DNA of 64,000 nucleotides from positions 992,001 through 1,056,000 of the forward strand of contig AP026134.1 of NCBI GenBank assembly GCA_030295235.1. The letters are read 5' to 3'. Origin of the DNA: Fistulifera solaris. Lineage: Eukaryota; Bacillariophyta; Bacillariophyceae; Naviculales; Stauroneidaceae. How positions within the stretch are numbered: position 1 is the first letter of the stretch; each line of letters begins with the position of its first letter. Under the pieces are notes generated by a model. That model searched no databases. It was not told the origin of the DNA and saw only the letters and a list, made by a program, of their open reading frames with translations. Below, piece by piece: positions 1-10,052 of the stretch. A program made the translations under genes and the position numbers.

Positions 1-1283
1 AAATGACGAGGTGGTCACACTGTGCACGAAGAACATGGCACTCTATGATAACATGTACAAATTTCAAACCTTCCGTTTGTTGCGGTACATTCTGCCCCAT
101 AATAAAACTTGAGACGTGTCATGACAGACTGTCAATTGCCGGACGCCGGACGACGACGAAAACAATCAAGACTACGTTTCTCGTCGTACCAGTACTGGTA
201 CCAGGTACGTACGTGGTACTGGTAAACGGCAGAGAGCCTCGCCCAAACAAGACTCCACCAAGAGCGCAACGAATCACGAGTCCCGATTGCATCATCGCAA
301 TAAAGTTCGCGCTTGGGCTTGCGCGACCAAATTGAATCATGGGAAAGGCAGCGAAAGGGAAGCAGACGATGATGGATGGATGTGAAGATATTTGTCGCGC
401 ATATCGCATGCACGTCGTTAATCGAAGAGAGTATAAACACATCGCAACAATAGCCACAGTTCCTTGCAGTTTCAAAACGACGAAGGATTCGAATTGCCAA
501 CTGCGGGTTTGCGGTGTGTTCTCCTGCGCAGTGACGGTGGGATGGTTGCACGTCGATCATTTTCCTCAATCGAACGTGATGACAAATAATAGGTCCACGC
601 GAAGTGATAGTCAAACAAATGCATGTGGAGTTTCAAAGGACGAAAGAATTGCTAAGAAAGATCCGGATTTATGGTGAATGTCTGATATTCTTTCAATGAG
701 AATTTCAAACACGAACCAAGCGAGAATGCATCACCACAACAACGAGCCAAACGCAGCAAAAGTCGGGTACCCACCTCCTGCTTCTTTAAAATATGAAAAT
801 GATGCTTGGTTTGATTATGAAAACGCGGCGATTGAAAAATGCCGAAGAAGATGCACCTGAGTGTCAAGGCTTTGATGCCTCGAGAAAAATGGGTAGAAAA
901 CGTTGTTGCGCGAAAGTGTCAACTGACCATGAAACGTCGAGAAAAATAGCGCGCGAAATTTTTCTCCCTCCGCGTCTGAGCTGTGTGTGAGGTGTCCGAC
1001 AGGGAGTAATTGCGTGTCTGAAGTGACTGCTGTAAAGTGTAGACTACGTAAGCACATGTTTTCGGCGAAAGGTCGCCAAAAGTCAGAACGGGACCCAACA
1101 GACAAAGGCCAAGGCCAAAAAAGCGGCCTCATTCATTCATTTTCACGTTGACACCGCATTGAATGGCAGCATGAGCTTCATCGGGCTTACTGTTGTCGAA
1201 ACCAAACAGACAGTTGCGACCTATATGGTTCTAATACAGCCCATCGTGTATGGAGAACCACAGCCTCAAAATAACAGAATAGA
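1..1283. other. No recognisable gene
   Basis: Several open frames of 60-160 codons exist on both strands, but they overlap one another, lack family motifs and have no convincing start or splice context. The only visible structure is the GGTAC-rich palindromic cluster near 186-225. The last stretch is presumably the 5' flank of the ADP/ATP carrier. Confidence 0.5.
186..225. repeat. GGTAC-rich palindromic cluster
   Basis: Overlapping palindromes built from GTACCAG, CTGGTACCAG and ACGTACGT are packed into about 40 bp. Similar clusters recur in other intergenic stretches of the window (12110, 22351, 26041, 42109, 59557, 60601, 60742). Function is unknown. Confidence 0.6.
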
Positions 1284-2189
1284 ATGTCAGAAACATCAAG
1301 GGGAAATGATGATTCGAAAAAGAAAAAAGCGAGCTGGAAAGATTCACTGGCGGGCGGAGCTGCTGGTGCATTTTCTCGATCGGTGATGGCTCCAGTGGAA
1401 CGCGTAAAATTACTGATGCAGTTACGAGATAGAAATCTTCCCTCTCGAACAGCGTGGCAGACTGCAAAGGAAGTGTATGTAGAACAAGGCTTTCTGTCGT
1501 TTTGGAGAGGGAATTTTCCGAATGTTTGTCGTGTGGCAGGAACGGCTGCCATCAATTTTTCGGCTCTTCAAATTTACAAACCCCTCGTGGCACAACGGCT
1601 ACCGAAATCATGGGACAGACAGCATATTTGGACGGGATTTTTGTCGGGTGGTCTGGCGGGGGCAACATCGACTACTTTACTTTACCCGATGGAGTTTGTG
1701 CGCACGCGTCTGGCGATGGACAAGGGCCGAAATACCGCCGAGCGTCTTTACAAAGGAACTTGGGATGTCATACAAAAAATTGGAAGGACAGATGGCATCG
1801 CTGGCTTCTTTCAGGGTTATGGAATAGCTCTTGCGGGTGGAGTTTTTTACCGAGTGATGTATTTGGGAGGCTACGATGCTTTGAAGAGTGAATTTGTGAT
1901 CCGTGATTATGAACTATCATGGGGAGAACGACTAGTACTAGCACAAAGCGTCAGCTTAACTGCAGGGACTCTAGCCTACCCATTTGATTCTGTCCGGCGA
2001 CGAATGATGATGCAAGCAGGGATGTTGAAATCCGAGAGACGATATCACAATTCATTTCACTGTTTTCAAAAAGTGTTGAGTCAAGAGGGAATACGAGGTT
2101 TCTTTTTAGGAATAGGACCGAATCTTTTGCGTTCCATAGGCGGAGCGTTACTGCTTGTCGGCTACGACAGAGTTCGATCTATACTTTAG
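1284..2189 (+). CDS. Mitochondrial ADP/ATP carrier
   Basis: This 301-residue member of the mitochondrial carrier family should exchange ADP for ATP across the mitochondrial inner membrane. It has the usual three-fold structure, with PxE/DxxK/R-type motifs at MAPVERVKLL, LYPMEFVRTR and AYPFDSVRRR. The third repeat contains RRRMMM, the signature that distinguishes ADP/ATP carriers from other carriers. The length matches the family (about 300) and there is no N-terminal extension. The start is the first in-frame ATG. The gene converges on the UFD1-like gene, with only 24 bp between the stop codons. The family assignment is sure; mitochondrial as opposed to other membrane location is inferred. 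Confidence 0.93.
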   Translation: MSETSRGNDDSKKKKASWKDSLAGGAAGAFSRSVMAPVERVKLLMQLRDRNLPSRTAWQTAKEVYVEQGFLSFWRGNFPNVCRVAGTAAINFSALQIYKPLVAQRLPKSWDRQHIWTGFLSGGLAGATSTTLLYPMEFVRTRLAMDKGRNTAERLYKGTWDVIQKIGRTDGIAGFFQGYGIALAGGVFYRVMYLGGYDALKSEFVIRDYELSWGERLVLAQSVSLTAGTLAYPFDSVRRRMMMQAGMLKSERRYHNSFHCFQKVLSQEGIRGFFLGIGPNLLRSIGGALLLVGYDRVRSIL

Positions 2190-2212
2190 CTCATCAAACA
2201 ATCTAGATGTAT

Positions 2213-3127
2213 TTAGTCTTCTTTACTTTCTTTCAACTTTTTTAATTTCTCCTTCTTTTCCTTCATGTCTTCACGGGATGGTAAAAAATCGGTCGCAATA
2301 TCGCAATCTTGAACTTTGACCATGGGCTGCTTTTCACCTCTCGGTGCCGCTCGCAACTCTACCACATCAAACCAGTAGCGCTTTTTGAGAAAATCGAAAG
2401 CGATCGTGGATCCCTGTGTCAATGCCGAGTAATGACGCAATTCGGTTTCTAAAACGGCTTGCGGGTTGGGAATTTCTTTGGTAAACGATTTGCTGTGCGG
2501 TCGCAGTCTCGCCAACGATCCCGGAGCCACGGTTTGTATCAATTCCACTTGAACGACATCAAACGGCCGTAATCCCAAGGCCCGGAACATCCAAAGAGGT
2601 AAGAAAACGTAGTTAGTGGGAGCCCGGAAATCCAGTGGTCCACCGACAACTTTGTCCAGCGCTTGCAACGGTTGATAGGGAGTGATGGCGTCCTCGCCAT
2701 AATCTTTGTAGGGAACTCGTTCGCTCGTGACCCCTTCAATACGCGATACAGAGTACAACCAAGGTACATCGGCATCATTCAATGCAATAGCTGGCCAAAA
2801 GTTGGACGGTAAACTCATTTTATCTCCTGTTTGCACGTGACCATGTGAAAATATGCCCATGGCTGGATCGAAGCGATCATCGAGCGGCAGAGCCAGTAAC
2901 CGACGATGCCGTACCGCTTGAGCCTGATTTTCGGAAGTCGCAATCCATTGAGCATTGTAATCCGAAACGGACTGTTCGAGATTAGCCATATCTTGTGCTT
3001 TTTGCCAGCGCTGTGTGAACATTCCCAACAGCGATGATTTGGATGTCGATGAAGCGACCGAGGGCGGTGTCGTTATCAGTATCAATAAGCCGCATTGGAG
3101 ATTGAAAAGAGGATTGATTATTCTCAT
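2213..3127 (-). CDS. UFD1-like protein with N-terminal signal peptide (probable SELMA component)
   Basis: UFD1 is a CDC48/p97 cofactor that binds ubiquitin. Starting at the ATG at 3127, the 304-residue protein opens with MRIINPLFNLQCGLLILI and a small-residue stretch (PPSVASS), a good signal peptide. The body carries UFD1-fold landmarks: LDFRAPTNYVFLPLWMFRAL, LRPHSKSFTKEIPNPQAVLE, LRHYSALTQGSTIAF and a closing DCDIATDFLPS. A lysine/glutamate-rich tail follows. A host UFD1 would have no signal peptide. In algae with red complex plastids, a symbiont-derived UFD1 belongs to the ERAD-derived protein importer SELMA in the periplastidal compartment. The non-aromatic residue after the likely cleavage site fits that compartment, not the stroma. 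UFD1 identity is strong; the SELMA role is inference. In-frame sequence upstream of this ATG has no ATG. Confidence 0.85.
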   Translation of the reverse strand: MRIINPLFNLQCGLLILITTPPSVASSTSKSSLLGMFTQRWQKAQDMANLEQSVSDYNAQWIATSENQAQAVRHRRLLALPLDDRFDPAMGIFSHGHVQTGDKMSLPSNFWPAIALNDADVPWLYSVSRIEGVTSERVPYKDYGEDAITPYQPLQALDKVVGGPLDFRAPTNYVFLPLWMFRALGLRPFDVVQVELIQTVAPGSLARLRPHSKSFTKEIPNPQAVLETELRHYSALTQGSTIAFDFLKKRYWFDVVELRAAPRGEKQPMVKVQDCDIATDFLPSREDMKEKKEKLKKLKESKED

Positions 3128-3595
3128 GACAGACCTTTGAAGGTAATTGGTGAGTGAAACGAGTAAAAGTTGGAGGGAAAGAGTAACAATTGTACTGGTA
3201 CTTGTAATAAGAAAAAGCTTGACCGATTGCTTGTTGCTCGCTATTCTCGCTTTGCCGCATTGCCGCGTGGAGGGAAATACCGGTACCGAGGGAACGTTTT
3301 CCGATTTCCGATCAGGGATAAGCTTACCGCATTTACTATCGACCAAAGTGAAAGCGACCTTCTCTCACGACTACATTTCAGTCACGTATCATCTTGCCGT
3401 GGATCCCTAAACCTTAACCCTTAACCTTACTCACTCATCGCCATAGAGCTTTTCGTCCGTCGGTCTTTTCGCTTTACCATCATATTCTTCTCAAGACGAC
3501 GATGATGACCAGAAAAGATTCTCGGGTTACAAACAACGGATAGGAAGAATACAATCAACAACGGAGAAGCATTCATTGTAATAAATAAGTAGAAC
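3128..3595. other. Divergent intergenic region, UFD1-like/kinesin
   Basis: This 468-bp stretch separates two divergently transcribed genes and presumably holds both promoters. It contains one copy of the recurring palindrome (3365-3386) and a TACCGGTACCG palindrome near 3281. No coding sequence is supported. Confidence 0.5.
3365..3386. promoter_or_regulatory. Copy 1 of a recurring intergenic palindrome
   Basis: TCACGACTACATTTCAGTCA matches the best copy (60700-60723) except at two central positions. The two arms are inverted repeats of TGACTGAAA. It lies between divergent genes. A binding-site role is inference. Confidence 0.45.
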
Positions 3596-5521
3596 ATGTC
3601 AGAAGGAGTCGAAGAAGAACGGAAGAAACACGTCGAAGTGTGCGTCCGCATTCGACCTTTAGTCATTACGTCGGAATCGAGCAGCTCCTTCTTCCAGGGC
3701 AAACAACAATCTCCTGGGCTAACCTCTCCGGCTCCCGCTGATTCAAGCACGCCCTCTAAATCGCGAAAAAGCTTTCTTCGCAAACCACAAATACCGAGAC
3801 CTTGGGGAAAATCGAAAACACCAGACGAAAAATCAAACGGCAAACCACCTTCACCCGCTGTGTACGCCTGGAAGACCATTTCCGATGATACCGCTACACA
3901 AACTGTCGATTTAGTACCCGGTCGAACGCATACCTATACCCTCGATCACGTGTATGGACCAGAAGCCAGTACAGAAGCATTGTTTGATCGCTCGGTGCTC
4001 GGTCTCGTGCACGCGGCGATGGATGGTTATCACACTTCGGTCTTGGCTTATGGACAAACGAGCACCGGCAAAACGTTTACCATGACCGGAACGCCCAGTC
4101 ATCCGGGTTTGATTCCTTTGTCAATACAGGAATGTTTCAAATATTTGAAACATCGGAAACAGGGACGGGAGTATCTACTGCGTGTCAGTTATTTGGAAGT
4201 TTACAAGGAGCACATCCGTGACTTACTGGCGGCATCGGCAGTTCCCATTCGTCTTTTTGATAGTAATGATGGCCTTATAATCAAAGGATTGCAAGAAGAA
4301 GTGGTCACATCACCGGAAGAGGTCTTTGCGTTGTTAGAAGAGGGTGAAGCACGACGACAAGTGGGAGCCACCAGTATGAATCAACATTCGAGTCGATCGC
4401 ATGTTTTGTTGAGACTTTGGATTGAAAGTCGCGCCGAGAATGAACCACACGGGAGTGTTCGTATCTCGAGTCTTTCATTGGTGGATCTGGCTGGTAGTGA
4501 ATCGGTGCGATTGACGGGAAGCAGTGAGCGCCGAGAGGAGGGTCATTACATCAACAAGTCACTCATGACGTTGGGACAGGTTGTGTATGCATTATCGGAA
4601 ACCGATGATGAGACGAAACGAAAGCACGTTCCTTATCGTGACAGCAAGCTAACACGGCTGCTGCAACCAAGTTTGTCGGGGAGTGCACAAGTTGTGTTGC
4701 TATGCTGTATTTCTCCCATTGCGTCGCATCTAGAAGAATCACACAATACATTCAAATTTGCGTGTCGGGCCAAGAAAATACCTCAGAAGGCCAAAATACA
4801 AGAAGTGAAGGATGAGAAAACTATGTTGGCGGCATACATTGAGGAAATTGAGGATTTGAAACAGCAACTTCAAGAAGCGCGAGAGCAACAAGAAGAATTC
4901 CGCCGGCTAATGGAAAGTGGCGGCGTTTCCTCGGGTACGACCGACACTGTCTCTGACGAGGAAGTCCAAGAACTTGTTAACGCCATTTCGACTATGGAAC
5001 GATTGATTTTGAAAAGTAGTACTATCTCAACACCAAGAGCAAGACCGGGGGACTTTTTCGATGTATCCGACGGGCAGGGAGATAACGATGATGATTTGGT
5101 CGACGATCTTATGGCCTACGCAAGTAATCCGACAACACCGAATGGGGCGATATCCGCAAAATCGACTTTTGCTGATCCACTGGGAGAATCACCGGCTTCT
5201 AACGCGGATATAAAGATGGAATTGGAAAGAATTCAGGGGTTATTGGGCTCTGTTCTGAAGAAGCGAATATCTGGCGGAGCAGAGAACGCCGAACTCGAAA
5301 AGCTTCGGAAACAATTGGAAAAACAACAACAAGCGACAAATCTAGGAAAAGCGGACTCTACTTTCTTGCAAGCACAATTGGATGAAAAGAACAAGCTGTT
5401 AATGGAAGTCTCGAAAATGCTTGAGATCTTGGAAGAAAGACAGGCTCGGTTGGAGGAAGAAAACGATTTATTGAGAAGAGAAATAGCGTTGTTACGACGG
5501 CAGCCAAAGGCCGAACCTTAG
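3596..5521 (+). CDS. Kinesin with N-terminal motor domain (kinesin-7/CENP-E-like)
   Basis: This 641-residue microtubule motor starts with VEVCVRIRPL at about residue 14. A proline/serine-rich insert of about 65 residues follows before the next strand. The P-loop GQTSTGKT is at about residues 153-160, switch I is NQHSSRSH and switch II is LVDLAGSE. The alpha-4 region is NKSLMTLGQVVYAL, followed by HVPYRDSKLTRLL. The motor ends near residue 400 and runs into coiled coil (IEEIEDLKQQLQEAREQQ), a low-complexity acidic section and a C-terminal coiled coil rich in L, E and K. The N-terminal motor implies plus-end movement, and general resemblance is to kinesin-7. The subfamily is less certain than the kinesin call. 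No intron or frame break is seen. Confidence 0.93.
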   Translation: MSEGVEEERKKHVEVCVRIRPLVITSESSSSFFQGKQQSPGLTSPAPADSSTPSKSRKSFLRKPQIPRPWGKSKTPDEKSNGKPPSPAVYAWKTISDDTATQTVDLVPGRTHTYTLDHVYGPEASTEALFDRSVLGLVHAAMDGYHTSVLAYGQTSTGKTFTMTGTPSHPGLIPLSIQECFKYLKHRKQGREYLLRVSYLEVYKEHIRDLLAASAVPIRLFDSNDGLIIKGLQEEVVTSPEEVFALLEEGEARRQVGATSMNQHSSRSHVLLRLWIESRAENEPHGSVRISSLSLVDLAGSESVRLTGSSERREEGHYINKSLMTLGQVVYALSETDDETKRKHVPYRDSKLTRLLQPSLSGSAQVVLLCCISPIASHLEESHNTFKFACRAKKIPQKAKIQEVKDEKTMLAAYIEEIEDLKQQLQEAREQQEEFRRLMESGGVSSGTTDTVSDEEVQELVNAISTMERLILKSSTISTPRARPGDFFDVSDGQGDNDDDLVDDLMAYASNPTTPNGAISAKSTFADPLGESPASNADIKMELERIQGLLGSVLKKRISGGAENAELEKLRKQLEKQQQATNLGKADSTFLQAQLDEKNKLLMEVSKMLEILEERQARLEEENDLLRREIALLRRQPKAEP

Positions 5522-5719
5522 GATAAGACTCTTTAGACACAAAACCAACCTTTAACATATGCACGATTTGCCAGTCTGCTTCGACGATCTGTAGCTCTAC
5601 CCCGATCGAGGTAAATTCATCAACTTCCTTTGTTGCTCCCTTTCTGTTCTTCGACCGGAAGATACTGCATTCAAGAGTGAACTAGCAGAAATTTTAAGAT
5701 CTCGTCTGACACTGTAGCA

Positions 5720-6730
5720 CTATAACTCAGCAGCTTCTTTCTTCCTTCGCTTCTTTTCCTCGGCGGCGCTAACCCAGGCTCTACCGAGTGACCAGATCCC
5801 TCTCTTTTCAATCTGTGCCCGAGTCTGTCGATCTTCCAAGATATCTTTCATACCAAAATACTCAGCCCCTTTTCCGCGATAAATTTCAGCAAGGCCTTAT
5901 GCATAGAACGTGCACATCAGTTTACAAAGCAGTGCATCAATGCAAACAATGATTACGGTACGTACCAGCACTCACCAACTCCACCGAAGCATCTTTTGGG
6001 GGGAGAGTACCCCCTAAGGTTGACACCGGGATCGTTTGAACTTGAGCAATGGCTCGTCCATATTGATCTTTTCCTAAGAATGTCACTACCACCTTCTGAT
6101 GGAAAAGAAGTCTCTTTGTGAACGCCTTGGCTTCCTCTGCGAACGGCTGCGACGACTGATTCTTGTTCTTGGCAAGTTCAGGTGTATCGACTCCATACAG
6201 TCGGACTTTTATCGTCTTGTCAGTTAATTTTCCTTTGAGTGGTTCAATAGATTGATTGAATACTGAATATCCAGGACAGTGTCGCACGCGAATGGTATCC
6301 CCGTCAGTGACTCGTTCGACAAATGCGTAAATGGATCTTCTATTGATGAAGAATTCAGCGGGGATATCGCTGACTGTGTCAAACTGCTGCAAAGCAGAGA
6401 AAGGACCCAAAAGCTCTCGTGCAATTGAATCTTTGTCCAGAGCAGTTGTTGCCGCTGAAGCAATATTTTTAGGTCCAGTTACCAAAAAACCCGCTATTAC
6501 TGGCAGTGAGCACCCTAGGTGCTTTATGAAAGACCGTCGAGAGCTACATAACGTCGAAGCGTCGCAGAGATCGGGATGGATATTCGCACGCGAATTGTTA
6601 TCTAGTACGAGGGATTTTGCAATTAATGCGTAGAAAGCGAGAAACTAAGACAGTGCGAGTGCTGCTGTGAGTGTTAAATATTGAGGCTCACATGAAGAAT
6701 CATTTTCCTTACCATTATCGTTCTCAACAT
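5720..6730 (-). CDS. Thermonuclease (SNase/TNase) domain protein with twin-arginine signal
   Basis: Three exons are inferred: 6713-6730, 5966-6644 and 5720-5895. Introns of 68 and 70 bp have GTAAGG..TAG and GTACGT..AAG borders. They join in frame to a 290-residue protein. The TNase fold shows VTDGDTIRV, VRLYGVDTPE, GKDQYGRAIAQV and, across the second junction, LVSAGLAEIYRG, which is what the family predicts at that position. The N-terminus first gives a hydrophobic stretch (MLRTIM-FLAFYALIAKSLVL). Then comes SRRSFIKHLG, a hydrophobic run and ASAA, a textbook twin-arginine (Tat) signal. A signal peptide plus Tat signal suggests delivery to the thylakoid lumen, which is inference. The family is a calcium-dependent nuclease. 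Exon 1 has only six codons and needs transcript support. Confidence 0.75.
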
Positions 6731-6962
6731 GCTTGTGGTAAGGCGAACGACGGTTTCAAGGAAGTGACGGAATTATGCATGAAGTCTAGAGGGTCGACAG
6801 TCTTCGTTTCGGTTTGATTTTGAGCTCACGAGAAAAAATGTCATGTTGTGTGCCAATGACGTCATAAGCCGTTAGCCGAGGGTGGCTTGATGCGACGCGC
6901 TGCATGCTAGCTTGACCTTCAATCTCAAAAATGTTCCAGCTAATGACTCTTTTATTTGTAAG

Positions 6963-8134
6963 CTACAAGTCCTCTAATCGTTCCTTAGTCACCAGAGAAG
7001 AATGAAGTCGCGACAACCTGTAGCGAATCTCTTTCATATGAGCTCGACTCATCAGATCCATGCACCATCCCCGTTTCAAAATATCCTTCAACTCAGCAGG
7101 CCACGATGCTTTTACATTCGGTATATTCACTTGCAGATGTGCCCCAGGTAGTTTTGGCTTGCGCAGGGCCATAATCTCCCAAAGCAAGATCGAAAACGAG
7201 TACACATCCGCTTTCACGTTGTAAGGTCGTTCCAACAACACCTCCGGACTCATATATCTTCGTGTACCGGCACGACCCGGAAATTTGTATGCTTGATCTA
7301 AATCATCTTGCAGCGGGAGTTCTACTGCCAATCCAAAGTCGAAGAGTTTGAGCGTACCGTTTCAGACTGAAAGCCTACGTTGCTCGGCTTGAGATCCCTG
7401 TATATTATTCTCTTGTCGTGAAGATATTCGAGCGCTGAAGCAATATCCAAACCCACTTTGATTCGCTCGCATAGTAAGGTATCGCTAGCAGTGACTCGTG
7501 GTCGTCGGAGCCAAAAGGGTACCCGTTGTCGCTGTTCCTGGGCCCAGCGCTCCATCCGATCCGTTAACATTTCCGGAAGATAATCGAAAATGAGGAAAAA
7601 AGCGTCCAAACGGGGATTACTCTTATAACTCAGCAATCCGCCAGTAGACCATCCTCGGAGTTTGATGATATTCTCATGATCCAGTGACGAAAGAAAATGA
7701 CCTTCGATAGCTAAATGTTTGGCGCGCGTTGTCAAGTGCTGAAATGTTGTGGTTTCCGTTTGCGTAGCATTCTTCATCACGTATCGCTTCTTTTTGTGAA
7801 CAGTCAGCTCTGAAGGCTTAGATATAGATTTAATCTCATAAACAGCAGCGAACCCGCCGTGGTCTATTAAATTTCCGATTTCAATCTCATCGCGCTTAAA
7901 ATGCGGTAACTTGCTGATTGTTTGCGCACGCCCCGACATGTATTCGGAATTCCCAAGCCGCTTGGAGACACTTTTTAACGTGCTGTCAGCTAGTTGAGCG
8001 GCTACATCCGCAGGCAATTCATGTTCCGAGTCGCTGCTTTCCGCCGAAGTGAAGGTGTCACAAGCTTGCAAAACAGCTTCGGTTTTGTTCGCAATTGCTG
8101 GCAAAAGGTCTCTTCGGACAGTGAAGCGCATCAT
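6963..8134 (-). CDS. Diatom-type Ser/Thr protein kinase (one frame break)
   Basis: This is a 390-residue kinase when read through one missing base at about 7360 (a T3 run that should be T4). It has a glycine-rich loop IDHGGFAAVYEI, a VAIK-type lysine in YVMKN, a helix C region EGHFLSSLDHENII, a catalytic loop YRDLKPSN, LKLFDFGLA restored across the break, and YMSPEVLL as the APE motif. The C-lobe follows as KADVYSFSILLWEIMALRKP. The N-terminal 95 residues are unlike known domains. It is clearly paralogous to the kinase at 22623-23831. That copy has an intron immediately after DLKP, while this one runs through uninterrupted. Substrate and pathway are unknown. Confidence 0.85.
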
Positions 8135-8750
8135 AAATTTTAATTCATTGATGAAACAAGTTGAGACGGATGAATGAAGTATTGTAAACAGATTGATGGC
8201 AATTTAACGTTGCTAAGACCCCAATCGTTTTCACTTTCAATGGATCGTTTTATTATGACGGCCAAGTCTTATGAAGCGGATGAACTGCAGCGAACGGAGA
8301 ACCTCGTTCGCGCACCGCTCCCAGGAATAAAGAACGCGGCGGAGAAGCCCAATTTTTGGTCATTCGATTTCACTATAGAATGAAAAGAACAAAATACGGA
8401 TCTATTCTGCGTTTGGATTTTCTCCCTCCAACGCATCCGCGAGATTCCGAAAGTGCGAGCCGGTATATCAAGTCTGTATTAATTGCAAAAACAAGATCTA
8501 CAATTTAGACTCTACATTCAACATCTCTGAGTACCGTTAAAACTTGACTATATGTATTAATGTAGGTTAGCTTTTCGTCTGACCTTGATCCGCTTTTATT
8601 TGAATTAGAAATGAGAGTGATGTCACTGCGAATTAAAACGCCGCCCCATCACCGTAGCAAAACACCGATTTTTCCGCATCGGCTTGTTTGTTAATGATTG
8701 TTATATACTTCCATTAAATCTCTGATTCATTCTCTTTGCTATCATCTACC
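8135..8750. other. Divergent intergenic region, kinase/aminotransferase
   Basis: The 616 bp hold only short open frames (for example a 69-codon frame at 8174-8383) without recognisable features. It presumably contains the promoters of the two flanking divergent genes. Confidence 0.5.
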
Positions 8751-10052
8751 ATGGCAATAGTTCCGCACTACGAGACCCTTGTAATCTCGCTATTATTCTG
8801 CGTGACACAAGCTGCAACTTTCTCCGCCGCGACGTCTTCGGTCTGGTCGAAAGTAGAAACAGGCCCACCGGATGCCATTTTAGGGATTGCGCAAGCCTTC
8901 CGTGAATGTCAAGACGATCGTAAAGTCAATGTCTGCGTTGGAGCGTATCGTGATACCCAAGGAAAACCGTGGGTCTTGCCGACGGTCCGTGCGGCGGAAC
9001 AGAAGTTGTTGGAGAATGATGATCCGAAGGATTATTTGCCAATTGAAGGTGATACGGGGTTCATTACAGAAGCGGTCAAATTCGCGTACGGTCAAAATGT
9101 CGACTTGTCGACAGTGGCGGCTGTACAAACGTTGTCTGGAACCGGAGCCTGTCGGATTGGAGGTGAATTCCTTGCCCATTTTTGGGAAAACAAAAACATA
9201 TATATTCCAACACCAACTTGGGGGAACCACTGGAAAATATTTAAAGAATGTGGTCTAGAGACTCATCCGTATCGTTACTATGATCGTTCTACCAATCGAT
9301 TGGATTTAATTGGATTCATTGAAGATTTAGAGGCGGCACCAGAAGGATCGATTATTCTATTGCATGCCTGTGCCCACAATCCCACTGGTTGTGATCCAAC
9401 ACTGGATCAATGGAAAAGGATCGCCGATGTTCTCGAGCGAAAGGGTCATCTTGCGTTTTTCGATTCAGCGTATCAAGGCTTTGCTTCGGGAGACGCCGAA
9501 CGAGACGCTGCTGCTTTCCGGTATGTTACGGACCGCAAAACTATCCCCGTGCTTCTAGCGCAATCTTTTGCCAAGAACTTTGGCTTGTACGGAGAGCGTT
9601 GTGGTACGCTTTCAATGATTTGTTCGGGCGAAGAAGAGCGTCAACGGCTACTGAGTCAGCTGCGTTGTGTGATCCGACCTATGTACTCTTCGCCTCCTCG
9701 ACACGGAAGCAGTATTGTGAAAACGGTCCTTTCTGATTCTCAGTTGGCGCCTCAATATTACGAAGAGTGTGCCACCATGGCCAACCGCATTCAAGCCATG
9801 CGCGAGCTATTGGTGAAAACTTTGGCTGAAGTAGGTTCGACACATGACTGGTCGCACGTCTCGGAGCAAATTGGCATGTTTGCTTTTACCGGCATGTCGG
9901 AAGAAATGTGCGACCAGCTAACGAAAGACTATGCTATTTACTTGACGCGTGATGGTCGTATCAGTATTGCTGGGTTGAATGATTCGAATATAAGATACGT
10001 TGCTGAGGCGATCCACGCGGTGACAGATGGAAAGAGCATCACAGGGAACTGA
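8751..10052 (+). CDS. Aspartate aminotransferase, signal-peptide bearing
   Basis: This class I PLP-dependent aminotransferase interconverts aspartate/2-oxoglutarate and oxaloacetate/glutamate. The 433-residue protein starts at the first ATG (8751). It shows NVCVGAYRDTQGKPWVLP near the N-terminus, HACAHNPTGCDPT in the middle and SFAKNFGLYGERCG, which contains the PLP-binding lysine and the AspAT-specific context. The first 35 residues are a signal peptide (VISLLFCVTQA) followed by ATFSAATSS, resembling the diatom bipartite plastid presequence. The phenylalanine is two to three residues after the likely cleavage site, so plastid targeting is plausible and not certain. The length fits eukaryotic AspAT plus a presequence. 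No intron or frame break is seen. Confidence 0.92.
   Translation: MAIVPHYETLVISLLFCVTQAATFSAATSSVWSKVETGPPDAILGIAQAFRECQDDRKVNVCVGAYRDTQGKPWVLPTVRAAEQKLLENDDPKDYLPIEGDTGFITEAVKFAYGQNVDLSTVAAVQTLSGTGACRIGGEFLAHFWENKNIYIPTPTWGNHWKIFKECGLETHPYRYYDRSTNRLDLIGFIEDLEAAPEGSIILLHACAHNPTGCDPTLDQWKRIADVLERKGHLAFFDSAYQGFASGDAERDAAAFRYVTDRKTIPVLLAQSFAKNFGLYGERCGTLSMICSGEEERQRLLSQLRCVIRPMYSSPPRHGSSIVKTVLSDSQLAPQYYEECATMANRIQAMRELLVKTLAEVGSTHDWSHVSEQIGMFAFTGMSEEMCDQLTKDYAIYLTRDGRISIAGLNDSNIRYVAEAIHAVTDGKSITGN

Noticed and set aside
132-867. Overlapping open frames of 60-160 codons on both strands
   Set aside because: Mutually overlapping, no family motifs, no start context; most begin at non-ATG codons.
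7322-7370. Programmed ribosomal frameshifting as the cause of the frame breaks
   Set aside because: Breaks occur in both directions, in many unrelated genes, with no shared slippery heptamer.
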